64,000 nt of DNA from JAFGAS01 sp963809875 (lineage in GTDB: Bacteria; Desulfobacterota; Zymogenia; Zymogenales; Zymogenaceae): positions 186,001 through 250,000 of the forward strand of contig CAWELC010000006.1 in assembly GCA_963809875.1 (NCBI GenBank). The letters run 5' to 3'. The stretch's first letter is position 1, and every line of letters starts with the position of its first letter. A model generated the notes under the pieces. The model searched no databases and was not told where the DNA came from. It saw only the letters and a list, made by a program, of their open reading frames with translations. This document shows, piece after piece, positions 55,080 through 63,707 of the stretch. The translations under genes were made by a program, and so were the position numbers.

Positions 55080-56030
55080 ATGAGAAAGAAAAAGACAATA
55101 TGCGTGGTGATTCCGGCCTATAACGTCGCCGCTCTGGTGGCGCGGGTATTGGACGGTCTTCCCGATTTCGTGGATCGCGCGGTAGTGGTGGACGACGCGA
55201 GCAGTGACGACACGGCTGAAAGGGTTGCCCAGTACCGGGGACGTTTCCGGGGAGAGGTAGCGCTTATCACGCTGCCCGCCAATGGGGGCGTCGGGGCGGC
55301 CATCGCCCGGGGGTACCGGGATGCGCTGGATCACGGTGACGATGTGATCGTGGTTATGGCCGGCGACAACCAGATGGATCCCCACGATCTTCCCGCCATC
55401 GTCGATCCGGTGGCGGAAGGCGGGTGCGACTACACCAAGGGGAATCGGCTTTTCATGGGAGGGGCCTGGAACATGATCCCCAAGGTCAGATATCTGGGCA
55501 ATTCCTTTCTCTCGCTTCTGACCAAGGTCGCCTCCGGATACTGGCACGTGGCGGACTCGCAATCCGGCTACACGGCGATCAACAGGGAGACGCTGGCCAA
55601 GATCGAGCTGGACGACATCTATCCCCGTTATGGGATGCCCAACGATCTGCTCATCAAGCTCAACATTATCGGGGCCCGGGTGAGAGACGTGCCGGTAAAG
55701 CCCGTCTACAACGTGGGGGAAAAATCCGGTATCAGGCTCTACCGGGTCATTCCGACGATAACCTGGCTCTTGATCGACGGCTTCTTCGTGCGGATGACCA
55801 AGAAGTATATCATTTTCGATTTTCACCCCCTGGTCTTCTTCTATATCATGGGCCTGGTGCTGGCTCCGGTCGGCGGGATATTCGGGTTTTACCTCTTCAT
55901 ACTGAGGATCCTGGGACACGGAGTGGCGGCCACCAGCGCCCTATTTGCGGCTTTCCTGTTCATATCCGGCCTGCAGTCCCTTTTCTTTGCCATGTGGTTC
56001 GATATGGAGTATAATAAGGGCCTCAAATAG
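55080..56030 (+). CDS. Glycosyltransferase family 2 with C-terminal membrane helices
   Basis: A 316-residue protein of the dolichyl-phosphate sugar synthase group. The GT-A fold starts ICVVIPAYNVAALVARVLDG, with DDASSDDTAERV and VMAGDNQMDPHDLPAIVDPV carrying the metal-binding Asp motif. Two C-terminal helices (LVFFYIMGLVLAPVGGIFGF and TSALFAAFLFISGLQSLFFA) anchor it. It probably makes a polyprenyl-phosphate-linked sugar, the donor type used by the DUF2723 transferase nearby. The start is either ATG 55080 or ATG 55029 overlapping the previous gene; neither has a good ribosome site. Confidence 0.86.
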   Translation: MRKKKTICVVIPAYNVAALVARVLDGLPDFVDRAVVVDDASSDDTAERVAQYRGRFRGEVALITLPANGGVGAAIARGYRDALDHGDDVIVVMAGDNQMDPHDLPAIVDPVAEGGCDYTKGNRLFMGGAWNMIPKVRYLGNSFLSLLTKVASGYWHVADSQSGYTAINRETLAKIELDDIYPRYGMPNDLLIKLNIIGARVRDVPVKPVYNVGEKSGIRLYRVIPTITWLLIDGFFVRMTKKYIIFDFHPLVFFYIMGLVLAPVGGIFGFYLFILRILGHGVAATSALFAAFLFISGLQSLFFAMWFDMEYNKGLK

Positions 56031-56101
56031 TCGACCACATCGCACAGCAATCCGAACAAGAAGCGCAAAGACGCAAGACGAAAACAGGCAACGGGTGTCT
56101 G

Positions 56102-56917
56102 ATGCCCAGGGGGAACCTTTCCGTGAACAAAACCCGGTATCAATTCGGCTTCTCAAAAATGCATGCCGATGAGATGTACGATGAAGAAGCGCGAAACATG
56201 AAAGCCGGAAAGACGCTTGCGGTCCTCCAGGACTTTTTATCAAAGGAGGGCAAACTTCCTGCAAATCTGGACCTGTTGGATATGGGATGTTCCACCGGGT
56301 TTATGACGAAGTTGTACGCTCGGCGGTTTAGGAGGGTGACCGGAATCGACATTGATAAGGAAGCGGTTGTATTTGCGGGCACGCATAACCGTGGGACGAA
56401 TATTCGCTACCTGGTCTCCGATTGCCTTCATACCGGTTTTGAGTCCGAGTCCTTTGACGTTATTTGCTGCACTCAGATCTACGAGCATGTGCCGGATGCA
56501 ATGCAATTGATGAACGAGATCGGTCGGCTCCTGAAAGCCGACGGTATCTGTTACTTTGCCGCCGGGAATCGCCTTACGCTCATTGAAGGGCACTACGGAC
56601 TCCCCCTGTTATCCGTTATGCCCAAGGCACTGGGACATATCTATCTGAGAATCTCGGGAAAAGGAAAATACTACTACGAGAAGCACCTGACTCTGATGGG
56701 ACTGAGGCGGTTGGTCACTGATTTTAAAATAGTCGATTACACAAAGAGAATTATCGAGGAACCGGACTACTACAGTGCCACCGACATGCTTGTCCCCGGT
56801 TCCGTAAAGCAAAGAATCGCCCTGGCGGTAGTAAGGGTGGCGTATTTCCTCTGTCCGACGTATATCTGGATAATGAAGAAAAGGACTCCGCGGAAGGCCC
56901 GTCTGGAGGCGGCTTAA
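56102..56917 (+). CDS. SAM-dependent methyltransferase, class I
   Basis: A 271-residue methyltransferase with motif I LDLLDMGCSTGFMTKLYA, VTGIDIDKEAVVFAGTH, and FDVICCTQIYEHVPDAMQLM. A hydrophobic C-terminal region (LALAVVRVAYFLCPTYIWIM) may contact the membrane. It could start at the ATG at 56159 inside the frame (MHADEMYDEEA), but the upstream ATG fits the neighbouring spacing. Likely acts on lipid-linked or surface sugars. Confidence 0.82.
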   Translation: MPRGNLSVNKTRYQFGFSKMHADEMYDEEARNMKAGKTLAVLQDFLSKEGKLPANLDLLDMGCSTGFMTKLYARRFRRVTGIDIDKEAVVFAGTHNRGTNIRYLVSDCLHTGFESESFDVICCTQIYEHVPDAMQLMNEIGRLLKADGICYFAAGNRLTLIEGHYGLPLLSVMPKALGHIYLRISGKGKYYYEKHLTLMGLRRLVTDFKIVDYTKRIIEEPDYYSATDMLVPGSVKQRIALAVVRVAYFLCPTYIWIMKKRTPRKARLEAA

Positions 56918-57008
56918 AGGCGGAGAGGGTCTGGAGACACCATGCGACCGTACCGGGCCCTCTGTTTGCGCCATTGCCGTGCAGACTGCGCCCGAAGGCC
57001 CTGCTTAT

Positions 57009-57037
57009 TTGCCTCGCGGCTCGCTGAGGAGTATAAT
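57009..57037 (+). promoter_or_regulatory. Sigma-70 promoter of the GT4-kdsD-galE-ispD operon
   Basis: TTGCCT (57009-57014), a 17-base spacer and TATAAT (57032-57037) lie about 70 bases before the GTG start of the glycosyltransferase gene. The same TTGCCT-N17-TATAAT pattern occurs at 60960. Confidence 0.6.
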
Positions 57038-57105
57038 AAACTATTTTTAGGCATCTTACTTGAGTTCTTAACAGGGAAACAGTGTAAGGGAAAATAGCGA
57101 ACGGC

Positions 57106-58295
57106 GTGAAGATCCTGCTGGCGACAAGCTCATTTCCCCGGTGGTCGGGGGATTGGGCCGGTGTTTTTATCCTGAGCCTCGGCAAACGGCTCGTAAAACT
57201 CGGCCACGAGGTGACCGTTCTCTGCCCCCATGCGAGGGGCCTGCCGGCACGGGAGGAGATCGACGGTCTGCAGGTCGAGCGTTTTCGCTACGCCTGGCCC
57301 TCGTATGCCGAATCCCTTGCCTACGGGCGGGGCATGCTCCACAACGTGCGGCAGAACCCGCTTCGGCTGCTTCTGGCGGTATCCGTATATCCTGGCCCTT
57401 GGTTTACGCATGAGGGCCTTGCGGGCAAGACATGACGTCGTAAACGCCCATTTCCTGATACCTCAGGCGATCGCCGCCCGGGTCTTCGGGGTAAGGACGG
57501 TTGTCAGCCTGCACGGGAGTGACGTCAACCTTTACCTGGCGGGGATGGGACGTCGCCTCATCCGTTTCGGGCTCTCGCGGGCGATGGCCGTAACGGCCAA
57601 CAGTGCCGCCACGGCGGCAAGGATCGCGGGGCTTTACCCCGGCGACAGAGTGAAGGTGATTCCGATGGGAGTGGACGTCACGGCGTTCACTCCCCCTGCG
57701 AAAAAAACGAGAACTCTCGGCGAGGAGAGGGACCCCAGGCTCATCTGTGTGGGCAGACTCATCCCGCTCAAGGGTCAGAGATACCTGATAGAAGCGTTTG
57801 GGCTGATTCGCGAGCGGTTTGGGGGAGCGGCCCTCACGATAGTTGGCGACGGTCCCGACAGAGAGGCGCTTGAACGGCGTGGAGAGGAGCTCGGCTTAAC
57901 CGATGGCGATCCGATTCGCGGGAGAAGTGCCCCACGAACAGATCCCCGGCCTCCTGGACGACCACGATATCTTCGTCCTTCCCTCGATAACCCTGCCCAG
58001 CGGGGAGACGGAGGGGCTGGGCACCGTCCTGCTCGAGGCGATGGCGGCAGGGCTCCCGGTGGTGGGGACGAACGTCGGGGGGATACCGGATATTATCCGT
58101 GACGGAGAGAACGGGCTTTTGGTGCCGGAGCGGGCTCCGGAGGCGATCGCCCGGGCCGTGGAGCGGATCACGACCGATACGAGCCTTCGTGAACGTCTCG
58201 CCCAATCGGCACTCCGGGACGTCCGGCGGCGTTTTTCCTGGGAGGTCATTGCGCGGGAATTTGAAAAACTCTTTATTGAAGTGAGCTCAACCTAG
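57106..58295 (+). CDS. Glycosyltransferase family 4, frameshifted
   Basis: GT-B glycosyltransferase of about 395 residues. The N-terminal domain begins KILLATSSFPRWSGDWAGVF (GTG 57106) with LHGSDVNLYLAGMGRRLIRF. The C-terminal domain carries LICVGRLIPLKGQRYLIEAF and the donor site in SETEGLG-type GETEGLGTVLLEAMAAGLPV, GLLVPERAPEAIARA. Two frame changes, an extra G near 57385 (TCCGTAT) and one near 57904 (GATGGCG), interrupt the frame; the family sequence resumes each time. First gene of an operon with kdsD three bases downstream. It adds a sugar to a growing surface glycan. Confidence 0.86.
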
Positions 58296-58297
58296 AT

Positions 58298-59263
58298 ATG
58301 GATGCCATCCAAGAAGGCAAACGGGTCCTGGCTATCGAGCGGGATGCGGTCGACGGCCTGATCAAGAGGATCGGGGACGGGTTCGTGCGCGCCGTGGAGC
58401 TTCTCGCGAGCGCGAGGGGCCGTATCATCATCACCGGGATCGGTAAATCCGGAATCGTGGCGCGAAAAATCGCCGCGACACTCTCCTCCACCGGGACGCC
58501 GGCGGTCTTCCTCAACTCGGCCGAGGGGCTCCATGGGGATATCGGCGTGGTGACCGCCGAGGATGTGGTGCTGGCTCTCTCTTACAGCGGGGAGAGCGAG
58601 GAAGTCCTCAAATTGATCCCCTATTTTCGATGGATGAAGGTCCCGATCATCTCGATGACCGGCGCGCCGCGCTCGTCGCTGGCCAAAGAATCCGATATCG
58701 TCCTGGATATCCGGGTCGATAAAGAGGCCTGCCCCTGGGATATCGTCCCCACTGCGTCCACGACGGCGGCCCTGGCCCTCGGGGATGCCCTGGCGGTGAC
58801 GCTCCTCAAGGTAAAGGGGATCGATCTTTCGGATTTCGCCCACCGGCATCCCGGCGGGGCCATCGGGAGGCAGATCCTGCTTTCGGTCAACGATCTCATG
58901 CACGCGGGAGACCGGTGCCCGAAGGTGGGCGAAGATGTCCTCTTGAGAGACGCCGTCTACGAGATGACGGGAAAGGGGCTCGGCATGACCACCGTTACCG
59001 GGAAAGACGGTGCGCTCGTGGGGGTTATTACCGACGGGGATCTCAGGAGGATCTTTCAGAAATACGAAAACCCCCTTCTCATGGACGTCGGCGGCCTGAT
59101 GGGCAGGAACCCGAAGACCATCAAGGCCGATAAGCTGGCGGCGGAAGCGCTCAGGGTCCTGGAAGATCACGCCATTACGTCCCTGGTCATTATTGACGAC
59201 AGGAATCGTCCCATCGGGGTCATCCACATTCACGACATATTGAAGGCGGGGATAACGCTGTGA
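58298..59263 (+). CDS. kdsD: Arabinose-5-phosphate isomerase
   Basis: Interconverts ribulose-5-phosphate and arabinose-5-phosphate, the precursor of Kdo in lipopolysaccharide. The 321-residue protein has an SIS domain (RIIITGIGKSGIVARKIAAT, ALSYSGESEEVLKLIP, AHRHPGGAIGRQIL) and a tandem CBS pair (LMHAGDRCPKVGEDVLLRDA and LMGRNPKTIKADKLAAEALR). It overlaps galE by four bases. Presence indicates a Gram-negative with Kdo-containing outer membrane. Confidence 0.92.
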   Translation: MDAIQEGKRVLAIERDAVDGLIKRIGDGFVRAVELLASARGRIIITGIGKSGIVARKIAATLSSTGTPAVFLNSAEGLHGDIGVVTAEDVVLALSYSGESEEVLKLIPYFRWMKVPIISMTGAPRSSLAKESDIVLDIRVDKEACPWDIVPTASTTAALALGDALAVTLLKVKGIDLSDFAHRHPGGAIGRQILLSVNDLMHAGDRCPKVGEDVLLRDAVYEMTGKGLGMTTVTGKDGALVGVITDGDLRRIFQKYENPLLMDVGGLMGRNPKTIKADKLAAEALRVLEDHAITSLVIIDDRNRPIGVIHIHDILKAGITL

Positions 59264-60243
59264 CCACGGTTCTCGTCGTCGGCGGGGCGGGCTACATCGG
59301 CAGCCACGCGATAAAAGGCCTCATGAATGCGGGGCATCATCCTGTCGCGCTGGATAACCTTTCGCGCGGCCACCGGGATGCGGTGCTCTGCCCCGATTTC
59401 ATCCAGGCCGACCTGACCGACGGGAAAGCCCTTGCCGGCGCCTTTGCCGACCATCGGATCGAAGCGGTCATGCATTTCGGGGCGCTGACATACGTCGGTG
59501 AGTCGATGGAGGCCCCCCAGAGATATTACGTCAACAACGTCGTGGGGTGCATCAACCTCCTTTCGGCCATGCGGGAGGCGGGCGTCGATAAGATCATATT
59601 TTCATCCACCGCCGCCGTCTACGGCAATCCCCGCCAGGTCCCGATTACCGAGGACCACCCCCGGGACCCGATCAATCCCTATGGCATGACCAAGTATGTC
59701 ATGGAACGGGCGATGGAGGACTTTTCGTCGGCATACGGGCTGAGATTCGTGTCGCTGCGCTACTTCAACGCCGCGGGCGCGGACCCGGACGGCGAGCTCG
59801 GGGAACGACACGACCCCGAGACGCACCTGATCCCTTCCGTGCTTCTGGCTGCAGGAGGCGTCAAGTCCGAGATCGTGATCTTCGGCGATGACTATCCGAC
59901 CCCCGACGGCACCTGTATCCGGGATTACATCCATATCTCCGACCTGGTAAGCGCCCACCTTTTGGCGCTTGACCGGCTGAACGCCGGCCTTGCGGGAGGC
60001 TTTTACAATCTCGGAAGCCAGCGGGGGCACTCCGTCAGGGAAGTCATCCGGACCGCGGAAACGGTGACGGACCGTCCTATTGCCGTCAAGGTCGGTCCCC
60101 GCCGCGCGGGCGATCCGCCGTCGCTCATTGCCTCGTCCCAAAAGGCGCGAAAAGAGCTCGGGTGGCGGCCGGCCCATGTCGAGCTCGTCGATATGGTGGG
60201 GACCGCGTGGCGATTCATGGTCAAGAACGGTACGGTGAAATGA
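59260..60243 (+). CDS. galE: UDP-glucose 4-epimerase
   Basis: Extended SDR of 327 residues that converts UDP-glucose and UDP-galactose (or their N-acetyl forms). It has TTVLVVGGAGYIGSHAIKGL, the YVGESMEAPQRYYVNNV segment, FSSTAAVYGNP, and the YGMTKYVMERAMEDF Tyr-x3-Lys, then RYFNAAGADPDGELGERHDP and CIRDYIHISDLVSAHLLAL. GTG 59260 overlaps the kdsD stop by four bases; the stop overlaps the next start by four bases. Confidence 0.94.
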   Translation: MTTVLVVGGAGYIGSHAIKGLMNAGHHPVALDNLSRGHRDAVLCPDFIQADLTDGKALAGAFADHRIEAVMHFGALTYVGESMEAPQRYYVNNVVGCINLLSAMREAGVDKIIFSSTAAVYGNPRQVPITEDHPRDPINPYGMTKYVMERAMEDFSSAYGLRFVSLRYFNAAGADPDGELGERHDPETHLIPSVLLAAGGVKSEIVIFGDDYPTPDGTCIRDYIHISDLVSAHLLALDRLNAGLAGGFYNLGSQRGHSVREVIRTAETVTDRPIAVKVGPRRAGDPPSLIASSQKARKELGWRPAHVELVDMVGTAWRFMVKNGTVK

Positions 60244-60929
60244 AGGTGTGGGGAATAGTTCCCGCGGCGGGGATGGGACGACGAATGGGGCAGGGCAACC
60301 CGAAGCAGTACCGAGAAGCGGCCGGGGCGCCGATCCTGATCCACACGCTGCGGGCGCTGCTGGAGTCAAAGGCCCTCGAGGGGATTACGGTGGCCGTCGC
60401 CGACGAGTTCATCGAGCGTGCCCGGAGGCTTGCGGCCGAGCACCTGGGAGACGGGGGTATGGTTTCGTTCGCAACGGGCGGGGCGACCCGGCAGGAGTCG
60501 GTCTACCGGGCGCTGGTATCGCTTGCGGACGCGCGGGTCGATATGGTGATCATCCACGACGCGGCGCGCCCTCTGGTGACCGGCGAGACAATCCGGGCAA
60601 CGCTTGCCGCGGCCATAGCCCACGGGGCAGCGGTTGCGGCGATCCCTGCGGCGGAGGCCTCCTGCCTGACGGACGGCGGGTTGATCGCCGAGTATATTGA
60701 CCGCAGCAGGCATATGACTATTCAAACCCCCCAGGCGTTTCGCTACGAGCTGATCATGAAGGCGCACGAGGAAGCCCTGGAAGCGGGAATTACGGACGCA
60801 GTCGATGACGGCTTGCTCGTCTTCCGACTTAAAGAGCCGGTGGCCGTGTCGGATGGAAGACCGGAAAATATTAAGGTGACGTATCGCGCCGACCTAAGAA
60901 ATCTGGAAAAGATAATAAGAGCTTTATGA
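60240..60929 (+). CDS. ispD: IspD-family cytidylyltransferase
   Basis: A 229-residue nucleotidyltransferase. Marks are VWGIVPAAGMGRRMGQGNPK, ATGGATRQESVYRALVSL and VIIHDAARPLVTGETI. In the MEP pathway IspD makes CDP-methylerythritol. The same fold (TarI) makes CDP-ribitol for glycans. Because it lies in a surface-glycan operon without ispF, either role is possible; IspD is the family-level call. ATG 60240 overlaps the galE stop by four bases. Upstream frame is open but lies inside galE. Confidence 0.86.
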   Translation: MKVWGIVPAAGMGRRMGQGNPKQYREAAGAPILIHTLRALLESKALEGITVAVADEFIERARRLAAEHLGDGGMVSFATGGATRQESVYRALVSLADARVDMVIIHDAARPLVTGETIRATLAAAIAHGAAVAAIPAAEASCLTDGGLIAEYIDRSRHMTIQTPQAFRYELIMKAHEEALEAGITDAVDDGLLVFRLKEPVAVSDGRPENIKVTYRADLRNLEKIIRAL

Positions 60930-60959
60930 CGCGACGACCGTAGGATGGAGGGCTAACGG

Positions 60960-60988
60960 TTGCCTTTCCTCTTTTCTTCCCGTATAAT
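60960..60988 (+). promoter_or_regulatory. Sigma-70 promoter of the wzm-wzt operon
   Basis: TTGCCT (60960-60965), a 17-base spacer and TATAAT (60983-60988) lie 30 bases before the wzm start codon, in the 88-base gap after ispD. Confidence 0.6.
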
Positions 60989-61017
60989 TTACAGCTACTT
61001 TTTCGAATCAAAATCCG

Positions 61018-61803
61018 ATGACAGACCGATTGAATTTAGCGAAGAAGATATACCAATACCGTGAGCTTATTCTGAACTTCGTCATCAGGGACATGAAATC
61101 CCGCTACAAAGGTTCGTTCCTGGGATACCTGTGGACATTGCTTGACCCCCTTCTAATGATGCTTATATACGTTCTCATCTTTTCCATCGTGGTGCGCATC
61201 AAGGTCGAGAACTACCCAATATTTATTATCACGGGGATTTTACCGTGGCTTTTCTTTTCTAGTTCAGTTACCCGAGGGATGAAGAGCCTCCGGGAGAACG
61301 CAAGCCTCATGATGAAGGTCTATTTTCCCCGGGAGATATTTCCGATATCCCAAGTAGCCTCGGGGCTTGTTGAATTTGTCCTTACCTTGTTGATCCTAAT
61401 CCCATTTCTGGTAGTCTATCATATCGCTCCAAGCTGGAAATTGTTGCTGATCCCTGCCATACTCGTTGCCCAGATTTTTTTTGTCTTGGGTGTCTCTCTC
61501 ATTCTTTCAGTAATGGTGGCATACCTGAAAGACGTTGAGAATATCATGGTCGCAGCTTTGAGGATATGGTTTTACCTGACGCCGATTCTCTATCCTGTAA
61601 CCATGGTACCGGTGAAGTACCAGTTCTTCTTCCTTCTTAACCCGATGGCGACTATTGTCTGCCTCTACCGATGGGCGATACTGGGCAGCCCGATTCCCGA
61701 TATAGGTATGGCCGCCATGGGCGTCCTAATTTCGTTATCGATTTTCATGGTAGGCGTATGGTTCTTTTCGATTAATGAGTCCGACGTCATCAAGAGGATA
61801 TAG
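61018..61803 (+). CDS. wzm: ABC-2 polysaccharide export permease
   Basis: A 261-residue inner-membrane permease of the Wzm/TagG type with six helices. It has the typical N-terminal amphipathic start FVIRDMKSRYKGSFLGYLWT, LLDPLLMMLIYVLIFSIVVR, and a C-terminal helix pair ending INESDVIKRI. With the ATPase encoded next (three bases later) it exports a finished O-antigen or teichoic-like polymer on its lipid carrier. Complete and intact. Confidence 0.93.
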   Translation: MTDRLNLAKKIYQYRELILNFVIRDMKSRYKGSFLGYLWTLLDPLLMMLIYVLIFSIVVRIKVENYPIFIITGILPWLFFSSSVTRGMKSLRENASLMMKVYFPREIFPISQVASGLVEFVLTLLILIPFLVVYHIAPSWKLLLIPAILVAQIFFVLGVSLILSVMVAYLKDVENIMVAALRIWFYLTPILYPVTMVPVKYQFFFLLNPMATIVCLYRWAILGSPIPDIGMAAMGVLISLSIFMVGVWFFSINESDVIKRI

Positions 61804-61806
61804 AGT

Positions 61807-63162
61807 ATGCCCGCGCCCGTGATAGTGGTCGATAGACTCGGTATATACTTTAAGGTATTCCATCAAAAGGGGCTGCCCTTTAGAGACGCATTTATTTCGT
61901 ACGGGAAAGATATGATAGGGCGGGTGCTTCATCCCTCGGCAACATTTCCCCGTTCCGGATTGTTCTGGGCGATCCGGAACGCATCATTTGTTGTCGAGAA
62001 GGGCCAGACCATCGGGATTGTCGGGGAAAACGGATCGGGCAAATCAACGCTGCTCAAGACCATTGCAGGAATCTTTCGCCCCGATGAGGGGGGGTAGGGG
62101 TGAATGGAAAAGTCGGGGCGCTCATAGAACTGGGGGCGGGCTTCCACCCGGATTTGACCGGAAGGGAAAATATTTACTTAAATGGATCTATCCTGGGGAT
62201 GAAAAAGAGGAAGATCGATCTGATATATAATGATATAGTTGAGTTCTCGGAGTTGGAGGAGTTCATCGACACGCCGATCAAGAACTACTCATCGGGAATG
62301 AAGGTTAGGCTCGGCTTCTCTGTCGCTATTCACATGAACCCGGATATCTTGCTCGTGGACGAAGTGCTGGCCGTGGGCGACATGGCGTTTCGTATGAAGT
62401 GCCTGGAAAAAATGACCGAGTTCAAGAAACGGGGAGTGACGACCCTCCTCGTGAGCCACGATCTCGCCACCGTGAGGAGTTTCTGCGAAAAAGTGATTCT
62501 CCTCAGTCACGGGACTTTGGTGGAATACGGGCCTGCCAATGACGTCTGCAACCGGTATTTCAAGATGGTCATTGAGGAAAGGCAAAAGTCAAAAGAGACT
62601 ACCCCGAGCGTTTCGGAGATGCGATCGGGCCGGCGATAAAACTGAAGGCGACGGCGTATCGATTTTCGCGGGCTCTCCCGAGTTTCGGAAACGGGCCTCT
62701 TTTAGACGGATCCAGAACGGCAAGGCGAGTTTCGCCAATATACAATTTTTAGACGAATACGAGCAGGAAATCGCTTCAGTAGAGTATGAGCAGGAAGTGA
62801 TCTTACGGATGGCTGTGGAGATCCATGAGGATATCCCCCGATTGGGATTCGGATATCATATAAGGGATAAGAACGGGATGGATATAATTTATTCGGACAG
62901 TCTTATTGAAGCTAGGACCATTGAAAACCCGGAAAAGGGGCAACGATTCATTATAGACTGGAAATTTCGATTGAGCCTAAGGCAGGGTGATTATAGCATC
63001 CTTTGTGTGTTATCAAGACTGGGCGAGTACTTAGCAACGGACAGTAAATTCTGTGACTTAATTCCCGTTGCTTATCAATTCACGGCAAACCCCGGGTTAA
63101 AGGGTTCTCTTTACGGTGCGGTGCATATCGAAAATGCGATAACCGTTACCACTGTGACCTGA
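61807..63162 (+). CDS. wzt: ABC polysaccharide export ATPase with C-terminal substrate-binding domain, frameshifted
   Basis: About 450 residues. The ATPase domain has Walker A GIVGENGSGKSTLLKTIAGI, then (after a frame change) NGKVGALIELGAGFHPDLTG, the signature YSSGMKVRLGFSVAIH, Walker B PDILLVDEVLAVGD and LLVSHDLATVRSFC. The C-terminal Wzt_C beta-sandwich (FRRIQNGKASFANIQFLDEY, then LGFGYHIRDKNGMDIIYSDS) recognises the polymer end. The frame is broken at the G7 run 62088-62094, where one G is missing, and again between about 62580 and 62680. Both sides match the family, so the gene is probably intact in nature. Confidence 0.88.
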
Positions 63163-63175
63163 TAGGCAGATATAT

Positions 63176-63659
63176 ATGATCATGCTTCATATCGGCTGTG
63201 GAAAAATATACCTCGAGGGATGGGTTAATATTGACCTTGACTCCGAGAATGCGGACCTGCATCATGATATGCGAAAGCCGCTTCCCTTTGAAGACAGCTC
63301 CGTTGATTTTATATACAATGAGCACTTCATAGAGCATCTGAGGGTGGACGAGGGTTTGGCTGCTCTGAGGGATTTCCATAGGGTTCTGAAACCGGGGGGC
63401 GTTTTGAGAATCGCGACCCCCGATATGCATTATCTCTTGTTTAGGTATTTCTTTTTTTGGAGACGTCAAAGTTGGTATAAGAAAATATGGGTATGAGTGG
63501 ATTAAGACGCGCGCGGAGATGGTAAATATAGCCTTTAGAGACTGGGGGCATCAGTACCTCTACGATTACGAGGAGTTGACGCGGAGGCTAAAGGAGGCGG
63601 GTTTTTATCATATACATCGGCGTGGTCTTGGTAAGAGCCGTTACGATGAGCTTAAATAA
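63176..63659 (+). CDS. Methyltransferase domain protein (one frameshift)
   Basis: A 160-residue small methyltransferase of the type 11 group, without an N-terminal cap: MLHIGCGKIYLEGWVNIDLD, PFEDSSVDFIYNEHFIEHL and LKPGGVLRIATPDMHYLLFR. An extra A in the AAAA run at 63482-63485 shifts the frame. Corrected, the chain runs KKYGYEWIKTRAEMVNIAFR, then DWGHQYLYDYEEL to SRYDELK. Frequently found with Wzm/Wzt where it may cap the exported glycan or act as a glycan modification enzyme. Confidence 0.83.
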
Positions 63660-63707
63660 AAAGGAGACGAGAAAAGACTCCAGATTGATCGTAGAGGCAA
63701 TAAAATA

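Noticed and set aside
62088..62102. TAG/TGA between the two wzt fragments considered as a recoding site
   Set aside because: The frame differs on the two sides and one added G in a G7 run restores the family sequence, so it is an indel and not a read-through codon.
63482..63496. TGA after the methyltransferase fragment considered as selenocysteine
   Set aside because: The downstream family sequence is in another frame and removing one A from an A run restores it.
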